DNA of 64,000 nucleotides from NCBI GenBank assembly GCA_963787135.1, contig CAWBBW010000019.1, positions 41,508 through 105,507 on the forward strand. The letters are read 5' to 3'. The notes below the pieces were generated by a model that was not told the DNA's origin, searched no databases, and worked only from the letters and a program-made list of their open reading frames with translations. Source of the stretch: Roseiarcus sp963787135. Its GTDB lineage: Bacteria; Pseudomonadota; Alphaproteobacteria; Rhizobiales; Beijerinckiaceae. Shown piece by piece: positions 50,617 through 59,595 of the stretch (positions within the stretch are counted from its first letter, which is position 1; every line of letters begins with the position of its first letter). The position numbers and the translations under genes are program-made.

Positions 50617-51066
50617 GTGCTCACCAATAAAGGAAAATATGGCCTCAAAGCGATGGTGCATCTGGCCGGCCTCGAGCCTGATGTGCTCGCCCAGGCCGCC
50701 GACATCGCCGAAACCAATTCGATCTCGAAGAAGTTTCTCGATCACATTTTGACCGAGTTGCGCCGCGCCGGCTTCGTCTACTCCAAGAAGGGAAAGGGCG
50801 GCGGATATGCGCTCGCCCGGCCGGCGCACGAGATCCGTGTCGGCGCGATCGTGCGCGCGCTGGACGGTCCGCTTGCGCCGATTCCTTGCGCTTCGGTCAC
50901 GGCCTTTCGCCCGTGCGACGACTGCCGTGATCTGAAAACCTGCCCGGTTCGGCTGATCATGATCGAGGCTCGCAACGCCATCGCAAACGTCCTCGACAAT
51001 CGCACGCTCGCAGAGATGCGAATGCTGACCAATCCGAGCGACTTGGCCGAGATGTACCACATTTGA
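50617..51066 (+). CDS. Rrf2 family transcriptional regulator
   Basis: A 149-residue winged-helix regulator: LTNKGKYGLKAMVHLAGL, ADIAETNSISKKFLDHILTELRRAGFV (recognition helix), SKKGKGGGYALARPAHEI (wing) and a Cys cluster in CASVTAFRPCDDCRDLKTC, with four Cys that could bind an iron-sulfur cluster as in IscR or NsrR. The GTG at 50617 has AAGGA upstream; the frame continues further upstream without homology. It is divergent from the TauE/SafE gene; the 153-bp AT-rich region between them must hold the operators. Confidence 0.9.
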   Translation: MLTNKGKYGLKAMVHLAGLEPDVLAQAADIAETNSISKKFLDHILTELRRAGFVYSKKGKGGGYALARPAHEIRVGAIVRALDGPLAPIPCASVTAFRPCDDCRDLKTCPVRLIMIEARNAIANVLDNRTLAEMRMLTNPSDLAEMYHI

Positions 51067-51321
51067 AATGACCCGAGCGCTCGCGCGGACGCCGTAGATT
51101 GAGGCGCGTCCGCAGCTGGGGTGTCAAACGGGTCTGCGAGACACCGCTTTCGGACCCGCGGGACGCATGTGCAATTTCGTGTTGAGTTTGTCATGGGGGA
51201 CCGGTAGGCGTGAACCTTGGTTGACTTGGCGATCGAAATTCCCGCGAACCGTGTCGCAGGGAGCGCGTCGCGTGGGACGGCGCTTCCACGGCCTCGCGGC
51301 AGGAACGACGGAGAGGAACAA

Positions 51322-52341
51322 ATGCAACTCGGCATGGTCGGATTGGGGCGCATGGGCTCGAATATGGTCGAGCGACTGGTGAAGGCCGGGCATGAACTGG
51401 TCGTGTACGACGCGCACCAGGACGCGGTGAAAGGACTCGCCGCGGCCGGAGCGACCGGAGCCGCAAATCTCCAGGATTTTGTGGCGAAGCTCACGAGGCC
51501 GCGCGCCGCCTGGCTCATGGTTCCCGCAGCCGTGGTCGATCCCATTCTCGCCGAGCTCGTTCCGCTCCTTGAGGCGGGCGACGTCGTGATCGACGGCGGA
51601 AACTCCTACTATCACGACGACATCAAGCGGGCGGCGGCGCTGCGGCCAAAGGGCCTGCATTACGTCGACGTCGGCGTCAGCGGCGGCGTCTGGGGCAAGG
51701 ATCGGGGCTATTGTCACATGATAGGCGGGGAGGATGCAGTCGTTGAGCGCCTCGACCCGATCTTTCGCGCGCTCGCACCCGGCGTCGCCGCCGCGCCGCG
51801 CACCCCCGGCGCGAAGGGAGAGCCGGACCAGGCGGAGATGGGCTATCTGCACTGCGGCCCAAACGGCGCCGGGCATTTCGTCAAGATGGTCCACAACGGC
51901 ATAGAATACGAACTCATGGCCGCTTACGCCGAGGGCATGAACATTCTCCGTCATGCCAATGTCGGCATGGAGAAACACGAGGTGGACGCAGAGACGACGC
52001 CGCTTCGGCGACCGGAATATTATCGCTACGACATCCCGGTCGATAAGGTCGCCGAGGTCTGGCGCCGCGGCAGCGTCGTGAGCTCATGGCTGCTTGATCT
52101 GACTGCGTCCGCATTGCGGGCCGATCCCAACCTCACTAGTTTCGCCGGCCGCGTGTCCGATTCCGGGGAGGGACGATGGACTCTGCATGCAGCCATCGAC
52201 GAAGGCGTGCCGGCGCCGGTGCTGAGCGCCGCCCTGTTCGGACGCTTTGAGTCGCGCGGCGCGGCTGAATACGCCGACAAGTTGATGTCGGCGATGCGCC
52301 TCGAATTCGGCGGCCACCACGAGAAGCCCACGGAGCTGTGA
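51322..52341 (+). CDS. gnd: 6-phosphogluconate dehydrogenase, decarboxylating (short type)
   Basis: A 339-residue enzyme of the short, tetrameric Gnd type. It oxidises 6-phosphogluconate to ribulose 5-phosphate and CO2. Rossmann motif LGMVGLGRMGSNMV, then VIDGGNSYYHDDIKRA, VDVGVSGGVWG, and HCGPNGAGHFVKMVHNGIEY with the catalytic Lys. The ATG at 51322 has GGAGAGGA upstream. The zwf ATG directly follows the stop (TGAATG). First gene of the gnd-zwf-HAD-pgi-pgl operon. Confidence 0.94.
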   Translation: MQLGMVGLGRMGSNMVERLVKAGHELVVYDAHQDAVKGLAAAGATGAANLQDFVAKLTRPRAAWLMVPAAVVDPILAELVPLLEAGDVVIDGGNSYYHDDIKRAAALRPKGLHYVDVGVSGGVWGKDRGYCHMIGGEDAVVERLDPIFRALAPGVAAAPRTPGAKGEPDQAEMGYLHCGPNGAGHFVKMVHNGIEYELMAAYAEGMNILRHANVGMEKHEVDAETTPLRRPEYYRYDIPVDKVAEVWRRGSVVSSWLLDLTASALRADPNLTSFAGRVSDSGEGRWTLHAAIDEGVPAPVLSAALFGRFESRGAAEYADKLMSAMRLEFGGHHEKPTEL

Positions 52342-53721
52342 ATGGATACCGCACCGTCAGACGCGCTCGTTTTCTTCGGCGCCACCGGCGATCTGGCCTA
52401 TAAGCAGATCTTCCCTGCGCTGCAGGGGCTGGTCTGCGAAGAAGGCCTCAACGTCCCGATCGTCGGCGTGGCCAAATCCGGCTGGAACCTCGAACAGTTT
52501 CGCGCCCGCGCCAAGGACAGTCTTGAGCATCACGGGGGCTTCAGCGACGCCAACTTCGCGCGTCTCGTCAAACTCCTGAAATATGTCGACGGCGACTATT
52601 ACGACCCGCAGACATTCCAGGCGCTGAAGCAAGCGCTCGGAGCCGCCCGGAGGCCACTGCATTATCTGGCGATTCCGCCCGCGCTATTCGCCGCTGTCGG
52701 GTCGGCGCTCGCCGCAAGCGGCCTGAACGAGAACGCTCGAATCGTTGTTGAGAAGCCGTTCGGGCGCGATCTCGAATCGGCGCGCGCGCTCGACCGGACG
52801 CTGGTCCAATTCTTCCCCGAGGACGCGATCTTCCGCATCGACCATTACATGGGCAAGGAGCCCGTGCAGAACATCGTCTACACCCGGTTCGCCAATGCAA
52901 ACTTCGAGCCGCTGTGGAACCGGAACCATGTCCGCAGCATCCAGATCACCATGGCGGAATCGTTCGGCGTCCAGGATCGCGGGGCGTTCTACGACGCGAC
53001 CGGGGCGCTTCGCGACGTGGTTCAGAATCACCTGCTGCAGCTTGTGGCCAATCTCATGATGGAGCCTCCGTCCGGCGATAGTCACGAGGCTACCCGCGAT
53101 CAGAAAGCCGCGCTGATGAAGGCGGTCCGTCCGCTTGACGCGGCAAGCCTCGTGCGCGGGCAATATCGCGGCTACCGCGCCGTCCCAGGCGTCAGGCCCG
53201 ACTCGCCGGTTGAGACCTATGTGGCGGTCAAACTCTATGTCGATAGCTGGCGCTGGGCCGGCGTGCCGGTGTTCATTCGCGCCGGCAAGCATATGCCTGT
53301 GACCGCCGTCGAAGTGATCGTGCAGTTTGACAAGCCTCCGCGCGTGGTGTTCAGCGAGGAGCTTTCGCACGGCTATCTCCGCATGCGGCTCAGCCCGGAC
53401 GTTTCCGTCGCGATCGGCCTGCGCATGAAGCGGCCGGGCGAGCGGATGGTCGGCGAAGATGTCGAACTGATCATGAGCGAACAGCCCGGCTCGCTGACGC
53501 CGCCCTATCAGCGCCTGCTAGGTGACGCGATGCGCGGCGACAGCGAATTGTTCGGCCGGCAGGACATTGTCGATGCGCAGTGGCGCATCGTCGAGCCGAT
53601 CCTCAAAGATCCGCCCGGATGTATCGAATACGAGCCGGGAAGCTGGGGCCCGGAGGCGGCAAATACGCTGCTCGGCGATTATGGGCCCTGGCGCGACCCC
53701 AAGCCGGCTCCGGGAGCCTGA
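52342..53721 (+). CDS. zwf: Glucose-6-phosphate 1-dehydrogenase
   Basis: A 459-residue enzyme that oxidises glucose 6-phosphate to 6-phosphogluconolactone. FFGATGDLAYKQIFPAL is the dinucleotide-binding motif, RIDHYMGKEPVQNI the active-site signature, and VVEKPFGRDLESAR and VPVFIRAGKHMP follow. It begins one codon after gnd and lies 6 bp before a HAD hydrolase gene. Confidence 0.96.
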   Translation: MDTAPSDALVFFGATGDLAYKQIFPALQGLVCEEGLNVPIVGVAKSGWNLEQFRARAKDSLEHHGGFSDANFARLVKLLKYVDGDYYDPQTFQALKQALGAARRPLHYLAIPPALFAAVGSALAASGLNENARIVVEKPFGRDLESARALDRTLVQFFPEDAIFRIDHYMGKEPVQNIVYTRFANANFEPLWNRNHVRSIQITMAESFGVQDRGAFYDATGALRDVVQNHLLQLVANLMMEPPSGDSHEATRDQKAALMKAVRPLDAASLVRGQYRGYRAVPGVRPDSPVETYVAVKLYVDSWRWAGVPVFIRAGKHMPVTAVEVIVQFDKPPRVVFSEELSHGYLRMRLSPDVSVAIGLRMKRPGERMVGEDVELIMSEQPGSLTPPYQRLLGDAMRGDSELFGRQDIVDAQWRIVEPILKDPPGCIEYEPGSWGPEAANTLLGDYGPWRDPKPAPGA

Positions 53722-53727
53722 TCGCCG

Positions 53728-54393
53728 ATGGACGATCTCGTCTTCCTGTTCGACGTCGACAACACTTTGCTCGACAACGACGCCGTTCAGGAGGATCTGC
53801 GCCTGCATCTCCTCAAGACCTTTGGGGAAGCGGCCGAGCGGCGCTACTGGGCAATCTTCGAACAGCTGCGGAACGAGCTCGGCTATGCGGATTATCTTGG
53901 CGCGCTCGAGCGCTACCGGGTCGAGGATCTGCATGATCCGCGTCTGTTGCGGGTGTCGAGCTGGCTGGTCGACTATCCGTTCGCCGACCGGCTCTATCCC
54001 GGCGCCCTCGAGGTCGTCGGCCATGTCCGTCAATGGGGCCGGCCTGTCGTGCTTTCGGATGGCGACGCCGTCTTCCAGCCGCGCAAGATCGAACGGTCGG
54101 GGCTCTGGAAGGCGTTCGATGACGATATCCTCATTTACATCCACAAGGAGGAGGAACTATCCGACGTCGAGCGGCTGTATCCGGCGAGGCGTTATGTACT
54201 GATCGACGACAAGCTTCGCATCCTGGCGGCGGTGAAGGCGATCTGGGGCGATCGGGTCGCCACCGTGTTCCCGCGCCAGGGTCACTACGCAATCGACCCC
54301 AAGGCGATCTCGACCTATCCGCCGGCCGACATTCAGGTTGAGCGGATTGGTGATCTGGTCGGCCTGGATCGCGGCGCGTTCGCGACGAGCTGA
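53728..54393 (+). CDS. HAD-superfamily hydrolase
   Basis: A 221-residue HAD protein: motif I FLFDVDNTLLDND (nucleophile Asp), motif II PVVLSDGD, then a Lys-containing helix FQPRKIERSGL, and motif III-like RRYVLIDDKLRILAAVK. The cap is a small helical insert between motifs I and II. It sits inside the pentose-phosphate operon, so a sugar-phosphate or damaged metabolite is a likely substrate, but nothing in the sequence names it. Confidence 0.88.
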   Translation: MDDLVFLFDVDNTLLDNDAVQEDLRLHLLKTFGEAAERRYWAIFEQLRNELGYADYLGALERYRVEDLHDPRLLRVSSWLVDYPFADRLYPGALEVVGHVRQWGRPVVLSDGDAVFQPRKIERSGLWKAFDDDILIYIHKEEELSDVERLYPARRYVLIDDKLRILAAVKAIWGDRVATVFPRQGHYAIDPKAISTYPPADIQVERIGDLVGLDRGAFATS

Positions 54394-54487
54394 TCCGGCG
54401 CGGTCTTTCGGGCGGCGCTGGAGTTGGAATATGGTCTTGCCGCTGGAGCCTATCGTCCCGTCGGGACGAGAGACGGGAGACGATGCA

Positions 54488-56125
54488 ATGAGCGACACCG
54501 CAACACTGGCGACCTCGCCGGAATGGAAGGCGCTTCAAGGGCATTACGAGGCCGTGAAGGGCCTGCATTTGCGGACCCAGTTCGCGGACGACCCCAAACG
54601 CAGCGAGCGTTTCAGCCTGGAGGCGGCGGGGCTCTTCCTCGACTATTCCAAGAACCGGATCACCGACGAGACCATTCGCCTCTTGCTCGATCTCGCCCGC
54701 GCGCGAAAGGTCGCCGAGCGGCGGGATGCGATGTTCGCCGGCGAGAAGATCAATGTCAGCGAAGGCCGCGCCGTGCTGCATGTCGCGCTGAGGGCCGAAC
54801 GCGGGGAGCGCTATCTCGCCGACGGCAAGGATGTCGTGCCCGACGTCCACGCGGTGCTCGACCAGATGGCGGCGTTCTCGGATCAGGTGCGCTCGGGCGC
54901 GTGGAAGGGCCACAGCGGCAAACGCATCCGCAACATCATCAACGTCGGGATCGGGGGGTCGTATCTGGGCCCGGAGATGGCGTTCCGCGCGCTGCGCACG
55001 TTCGCCGACCCCTCGCTCACAGTTCGCTTTGTCGCCAATGTCGACGGCGCCGATTTTGCCAAGGCGACGCAGGGCCTCGATCCGCATGAGACGCTGTTCA
55101 TCATCGCCTCGAAGACCTTCACGACGCTCGAGACGATGACGAACGCGGCGGCCGCGCGAAAGTGGGTTCTGGACGCGATCAGGGCAGAGCAGGGGATCGC
55201 GCGCCACTTCGTCGCCCTGTCGACGAACGCCGAGGCCGTTCGGGCGTTCGGCATCGACGCGGCCAATATGTTCGGCTTCTGGGATTGGGTCGGCGGGCGT
55301 TATTCGATGGATTCAGCCATCGGGCTCTCGACCATGATCGCCGTCGGGCCGGACAATTTCCGCGCGCTGCTGGCTGGGTTCCACGCGATGGACCAGCATT
55401 TCCGCACCGCGCCGCTCGAACGCAACATGCCTGCGCTGATGGGGCTGCTTACGGTCTGGTACAACAATTTCTTCGGCGCCCAGACCCTCGGCGTCATGCC
55501 TTATGCCGCCGACCTCGCGCGCTTTCCCGCCTATCTTCAGCAATTGCAGATGGAGAGCAACGGCAAGCACGTCGACCTTGCCGGGAAGCCGCTGGACGTC
55601 CAGACCGGGCCCGTCATCTGGGGCGAGCCGGGGACCGACGGCCAGCACTCGTTCTACCAGCTGATCCATCAGGGCACGAAGCTGATCCCCTGCGACCTGA
55701 TCGGCTTCTGTCGCCCGTTAAGCCCTCTCGCCGACCAGCACGACCTCCTGATGGCGAACCTCATCGCCCAGGCCGAAGCGCTGGCCTTCGGCAAGACAGC
55801 CGAGGAGCTCGCGGCGGAGGGATCGCATCCGGCGCAGACGCCGTTCCGCGTCTGCGAAGGCAACCGGCCGACCAACGTCATTCTGGCGGAGCAGCTCACG
55901 CCCCATGCGCTCGGGGGGCTGGTGGCGCTCTATGAGCACAGTGTCTTCACCCAGGGCGCGATCTGGGGCATCGATTCCTTCGACCAGTGGGGCGTCGAAC
56001 TCGGCAAGGCGCTCGCCAAGCGCATTATCCCGGAACTCGCGCATGGCGCCGAACCGGCGCTCGCTCACGACAGTTCGACCAATGCGCTGATCCGGCGATA
56101 TCGGAGCCTGCGGGGTATGGCTTAG
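54488..56125 (+). CDS. pgi: Glucose-6-phosphate isomerase
   Basis: A 545-residue enzyme. Conserved parts include NVGIGGSYLGPEM, IASKTFTTLETMTNA (signature), FGFWDWVGGRYSMDSAIGL, QQLQMESNGKHVD, and GTDGQHSFYQLIHQG with the catalytic Glu/His region. The ATG at 54488 has GGGAGA upstream; the frame extends earlier. It links fructose 6-phosphate to zwf in the same operon. pgl begins 4 bp after the stop. Confidence 0.95.
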   Translation: MSDTATLATSPEWKALQGHYEAVKGLHLRTQFADDPKRSERFSLEAAGLFLDYSKNRITDETIRLLLDLARARKVAERRDAMFAGEKINVSEGRAVLHVALRAERGERYLADGKDVVPDVHAVLDQMAAFSDQVRSGAWKGHSGKRIRNIINVGIGGSYLGPEMAFRALRTFADPSLTVRFVANVDGADFAKATQGLDPHETLFIIASKTFTTLETMTNAAAARKWVLDAIRAEQGIARHFVALSTNAEAVRAFGIDAANMFGFWDWVGGRYSMDSAIGLSTMIAVGPDNFRALLAGFHAMDQHFRTAPLERNMPALMGLLTVWYNNFFGAQTLGVMPYAADLARFPAYLQQLQMESNGKHVDLAGKPLDVQTGPVIWGEPGTDGQHSFYQLIHQGTKLIPCDLIGFCRPLSPLADQHDLLMANLIAQAEALAFGKTAEELAAEGSHPAQTPFRVCEGNRPTNVILAEQLTPHALGGLVALYEHSVFTQGAIWGIDSFDQWGVELGKALAKRIIPELAHGAEPALAHDSSTNALIRRYRSLRGMA

Positions 56126-56129
56126 CGTC

Positions 56130-56888
56130 ATGCCCGATTTCGCCACAATCAAAGGCCCGGACGGCTCATTGGCCGAAGCGACGATCTACGCCGACCTGCC
56201 TGCGTTGATCGCCGGGGCTGCGGATTTCATCGCGACGCTGGCGCGCGAGGCGCTCGCCGCGCGCGGCCGGTTCACGATCGCGCTATCCGGCGGCAACACC
56301 CCAAAGCCCGTCTATGAACGTTTGGCTTCGATCAGTCTCGACTGGGCGCGGGTCCATGTGGTCTTCGGCGACGAGCGCTGCGTGCCGCCGGACGATCCCC
56401 GCAGCAATTATCATATGGCGAAAGCAGCGCTGCTCGACCGCGTCCCGATCCCGGCAAGCAACGTTCTTCGCATGCGCGGCGAGGACCCTCCTGAAGAGGC
56501 CGCTGCGCGCTATGAAGAGGACCTGCGACGCGATCTCGGCGAGGACGGGCGGCTCGATCTCGTCCTGCTCGGCCTTGGCGACAACGGCCATACGGCGTCG
56601 CTCTTTCCAGGCCTGGCCGTGGTGACGGAGACGAGCCGGACCGTCATGGCTTGCTATGTCGAGGTCGTGGGGATGTGGCGGCTCACGCTCACGCCGCCGC
56701 CGATCAACGCCGCGCGGAGGGTTGCTTTCCTCGTGTCCGGCGAAAGCAAGGCGGAGGTCCTGCGCCAAGTGCTGCAGGGACCGCGAAAGCCGATTGAATT
56801 GCCCGCCCAGACCATTCGCCCGTCGGAACGGCCCGCCGTCTGGCTGATCGACGCGGCGGCCGCGGCGAAGCTGGAGCGTCGAGCGTAA
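56130..56888 (+). CDS. pgl: 6-phosphogluconolactonase
   Basis: A 252-residue enzyme of the Pgl/NagB-like type that hydrolyses 6-phosphogluconolactone. IALSGGNTPKPVYERLA and VVFGDERCVPPDDPRSNY are the family motifs, and LLGLGDNGHTASLFPG holds the active-site region. It is the last gene of the operon; the next gene is convergent. Confidence 0.94.
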   Translation: MPDFATIKGPDGSLAEATIYADLPALIAGAADFIATLAREALAARGRFTIALSGGNTPKPVYERLASISLDWARVHVVFGDERCVPPDDPRSNYHMAKAALLDRVPIPASNVLRMRGEDPPEEAAARYEEDLRRDLGEDGRLDLVLLGLGDNGHTASLFPGLAVVTETSRTVMACYVEVVGMWRLTLTPPPINAARRVAFLVSGESKAEVLRQVLQGPRKPIELPAQTIRPSERPAVWLIDAAAAAKLERRA

Positions 56889-56909
56889 AGGGGCCGACGC
56901 CCGCGGCTG

Positions 56910-57932
56910 TCAGATCTTGCGCCGCCGGGATTTGGCGAATGTGTCGAAGGCGACCGCCAGCACGATAATGACGCCAATGATAATCTGCTGGATGTAGGAA
57001 GAGACGTTCAGCAGCACGAGGCCGTTCAGCAGCACGCCGATTAGGATCGTGCCGACAACGGTGCCGAAGATCGTTCCCGATCCGCCGAAGAGGCTCGTTC
57101 CGCCGATGACCACCGAGGCGATGACGGTCAGTTCGTAGCCCGTCCCGGCGACCGCCTCGGCGGAATTGAGCCGCGCCGCCAGCACGAAGGAGCCGAGGCC
57201 GGCGAAGAAGCCCATGATGATGTAGACGCTGGCGATGATGCGGTTGACGTTGAGACCGGAAAGGCGCGCCGCCTCGGGATTGCCGCCAACCGCATAGACC
57301 TGACGGCCGTAGCGGGTGTAGCGCAGAGTGATATGGGCGAGCGCCGCGGCTGCAAGAAATATGATCACCGGGATCGGCACGGGACCGATCTTGCCCTGGC
57401 CCCACCAGGTGAACGAGGGTTGGAAGCCGGAAATCGGGCCGCCGGCGGCGAACAGAAGCGCGGCGCCGCGGAAGGCCGACATGCCGCCGAGCGTCACCAC
57501 GAATGGCGGAACCTTAAGCCGGGTGATTGCCAGGCCCTGCAGGTAGCCGCAGCCGACGCCGACTGCGATCGCCGCGAGCGCCGCGAGTCCCCACCCGTAG
57601 CCAACGCCGCCCTCGCCGACCGTGAAGCGGTTCTCCATGCCGCCTTTGGCGACCGCGGCCGCGACGAGGCCCGCGAAGGCGACGAGCGAGCCGACCGAGA
57701 GATCGATGCCGGCGGTCAGAATGACGAAGGTCATGCCGACCGCCAGCAGCCCGGTGATCGACACCTGCCGCATCACATTGAAGAGATTGATCGAGGAAAG
57801 GAAGCGGGGCTCGATCACGGCGAAGAGCGCCATCAGCGCGATGAGGAAGAGCGTGGGAGCGAACCGGGCGACGAACCCGAAAACGTCGACGCCCTTTCCT
57901 TCGATGGGTTCGCCTGCTCTCGCTTCGGTCAT
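56910..57932 (-). CDS. Ribose-type sugar ABC transporter permease
   Basis: A 340-residue permease of the RbsC/AraH type with about ten helices. Signature parts are VILTAGIDLSVGSLVAFAGL, GYLQGLAITRLKVPPFVVTLGGMSAFRG, YAVGGNPEAARLSGLNV and VIASVVIGGTSLFGGSGTIFG. It forms the membrane part of the importer encoded with the next two genes. It is the third gene of the operon (binding protein, ATPase, permease). Confidence 0.92.
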   Translation of the reverse strand: MTEARAGEPIEGKGVDVFGFVARFAPTLFLIALMALFAVIEPRFLSSINLFNVMRQVSITGLLAVGMTFVILTAGIDLSVGSLVAFAGLVAAAVAKGGMENRFTVGEGGVGYGWGLAALAAIAVGVGCGYLQGLAITRLKVPPFVVTLGGMSAFRGAALLFAAGGPISGFQPSFTWWGQGKIGPVPIPVIIFLAAAALAHITLRYTRYGRQVYAVGGNPEAARLSGLNVNRIIASVYIIMGFFAGLGSFVLAARLNSAEAVAGTGYELTVIASVVIGGTSLFGGSGTIFGTVVGTILIGVLLNGLVLLNVSSYIQQIIIGVIIVLAVAFDTFAKSRRRKI

Positions 57933-57939
57933 GGACGCC

Positions 57940-59529
57940 TCATTGAACCGGAAGGGCGCGGCCGCCCCCCTCCTCGTGCGCAGTCATCATCGCCATCAGT
58001 ATTTCCTGGGTCGCATCGGTGCGGGCGATCTCGCCGGTGACGCGGCCCTCGCGCATGGTGACGATGCGGTCGCAGACGGCGAGGATTTCCGGCAACTCGG
58101 ACGAAATGACGACGACCGCGATGCCGGACTTCGCCATTTCGATCAGAAGATTGTGCACCTCGACCTTGGAGCCGACGTCGATCCCGCGGGTCGGCTCGTC
58201 GACGATGAGAATCTTGGGACGCAGCGCAAGCCAGCGTGCGAGCACGACCTTCTGCTGATTGCCGCCCGAGAGAAGGCCCGCGGCCTGATCGGGGCTCGCC
58301 ATGCGAATGCTGAGCTGGCGGCGGAACTCGTCGACCAGCGTATCCTCGCGACGTTCGTCGATGAACCATCCGCGACTGACCTGGTCCTGGGCGGCGATCG
58401 TCATGTTGGTGCGGATGGCGAGGCGAAGAAAGAGAGCCTGCTTCTTGCGGTCCTCCGGCACGAGGCCGATGCCGTGCGTCATCGCGTCGCGCGGCCCGGA
58501 AAAGCGGACCGGCTTGCCGTCGATGCGGATTGCGCCCTGGTCGAACTTGTCGGCGCCAAAAATGGCCCGCGCGGTCTCGGTGCGGCCTGCGCCGACAAGG
58601 CCCGCGAGCCCGAGGATCTCGCCGTGGTGGGCGCGAAGCGACACGTCGACGAGCTCGATCGCATGCGGATCCCGAGCGCTCCGCCGCCGCGTGAGGCCCT
58701 CGACCTCGAGCGCGACCGGCCCGTGCTCCGGAACCGGCCGCTCGCCGTAGAGCGCGCCGACGTCCCGACCAACCATCATGCGGATGATCGTATCGACATC
58801 GGTGTCGGCGACGCGACCCGAACCGACGTAGTGGCCGTCACGCAGCACGGTATAGCGGTCGCAAAGCCGGAAGACCTCCTCCAGCCGGTGGGTGACGAAG
58901 ATGATCGACAGCCCCTCGTCCTTCAGAGTGCGGACGATGCGGGCGAGATTGGCGACCTCCGCCTCACTCAGCGCCGAGGTCGGTTCGTCCATCACGATGA
59001 GCCGGGAGCGCATGGAGAGCGCACGCGCGATCTCGACGAGCTGCTGCTCAGCCACCGAGAGATCACGCACCGGCGTCATCGGATCGCGCTTGAGGCCAAT
59101 CCTGTCGGTGATCGCCCGCGTGTCCTCTGCGAGCCGGCGCCAGCTGACGAAGATCCTCGAGCCCGGCTCTCGCCCGATGAACACGTTCTCGGCGATGGTC
59201 ATGTCGGGGGCGAGGGTGAATTCCTGGTAGATCGTGACGATTCCGGCGCGTTGCGCATCGTGAGGCGTCGCAAATGTAACGGGCTGATCGAAAAGTTCGA
59301 TCGTTCCCGCGTCCGCGCTGTGAGCGCCAGACAGGATCTTCAGCAAGGTCGACTTGCCGGCGCCGTTCTCGCCCAAAAGCGCATGAATCTCGGCTGGTCC
59401 GACTTCGAGATGCACGTTCTCGAGCGCGCGCACGCCGGGAAAGCTCTTGCTGACGCCGGTCATCCTGAGGATCGGTCGGTCCGACGGATCCTCGGCGGAC
59501 GGCGACGAGGGTGCCCGCGCGTTCGGCAT
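57940..59529 (-). CDS. Ribose-type sugar ABC transporter, dual ATPase
   Basis: A 529-residue RbsA-type protein with two ABC domains. Domain 1: Walker A GENGAGKST, signature LSVAEQQLVEIARAL, Walker B IVMDEPTSALSEAEV. Domain 2 has a degenerate Walker A (GLVGAGRTETARAI), signature LSGGNQQKVVLARWL and Walker B LIVDEPTRGIDVGSK, as usual for RbsA. Length and layout are normal. The permease gene starts 7 bp after its stop. Confidence 0.93.
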   Translation of the reverse strand: MPNARAPSSPSAEDPSDRPILRMTGVSKSFPGVRALENVHLEVGPAEIHALLGENGAGKSTLLKILSGAHSADAGTIELFDQPVTFATPHDAQRAGIVTIYQEFTLAPDMTIAENVFIGREPGSRIFVSWRRLAEDTRAITDRIGLKRDPMTPVRDLSVAEQQLVEIARALSMRSRLIVMDEPTSALSEAEVANLARIVRTLKDEGLSIIFVTHRLEEVFRLCDRYTVLRDGHYVGSGRVADTDVDTIIRMMVGRDVGALYGERPVPEHGPVALEVEGLTRRRSARDPHAIELVDVSLRAHHGEILGLAGLVGAGRTETARAIFGADKFDQGAIRIDGKPVRFSGPRDAMTHGIGLVPEDRKKQALFLRLAIRTNMTIAAQDQVSRGWFIDERREDTLVDEFRRQLSIRMASPDQAAGLLSGGNQQKVVLARWLALRPKILIVDEPTRGIDVGSKVEVHNLLIEMAKSGIAVVVISSELPEILAVCDRIVTMREGRVTGEIARTDATQEILMAMMTAHEEGGGRALPVQ

Positions 59530-59595
59530 GTGCGGCTCGGATTTGCTTTGTCGGAATGCGACGCGCCGCGGGAACGCGACGCGTCGAGAGGAGGC

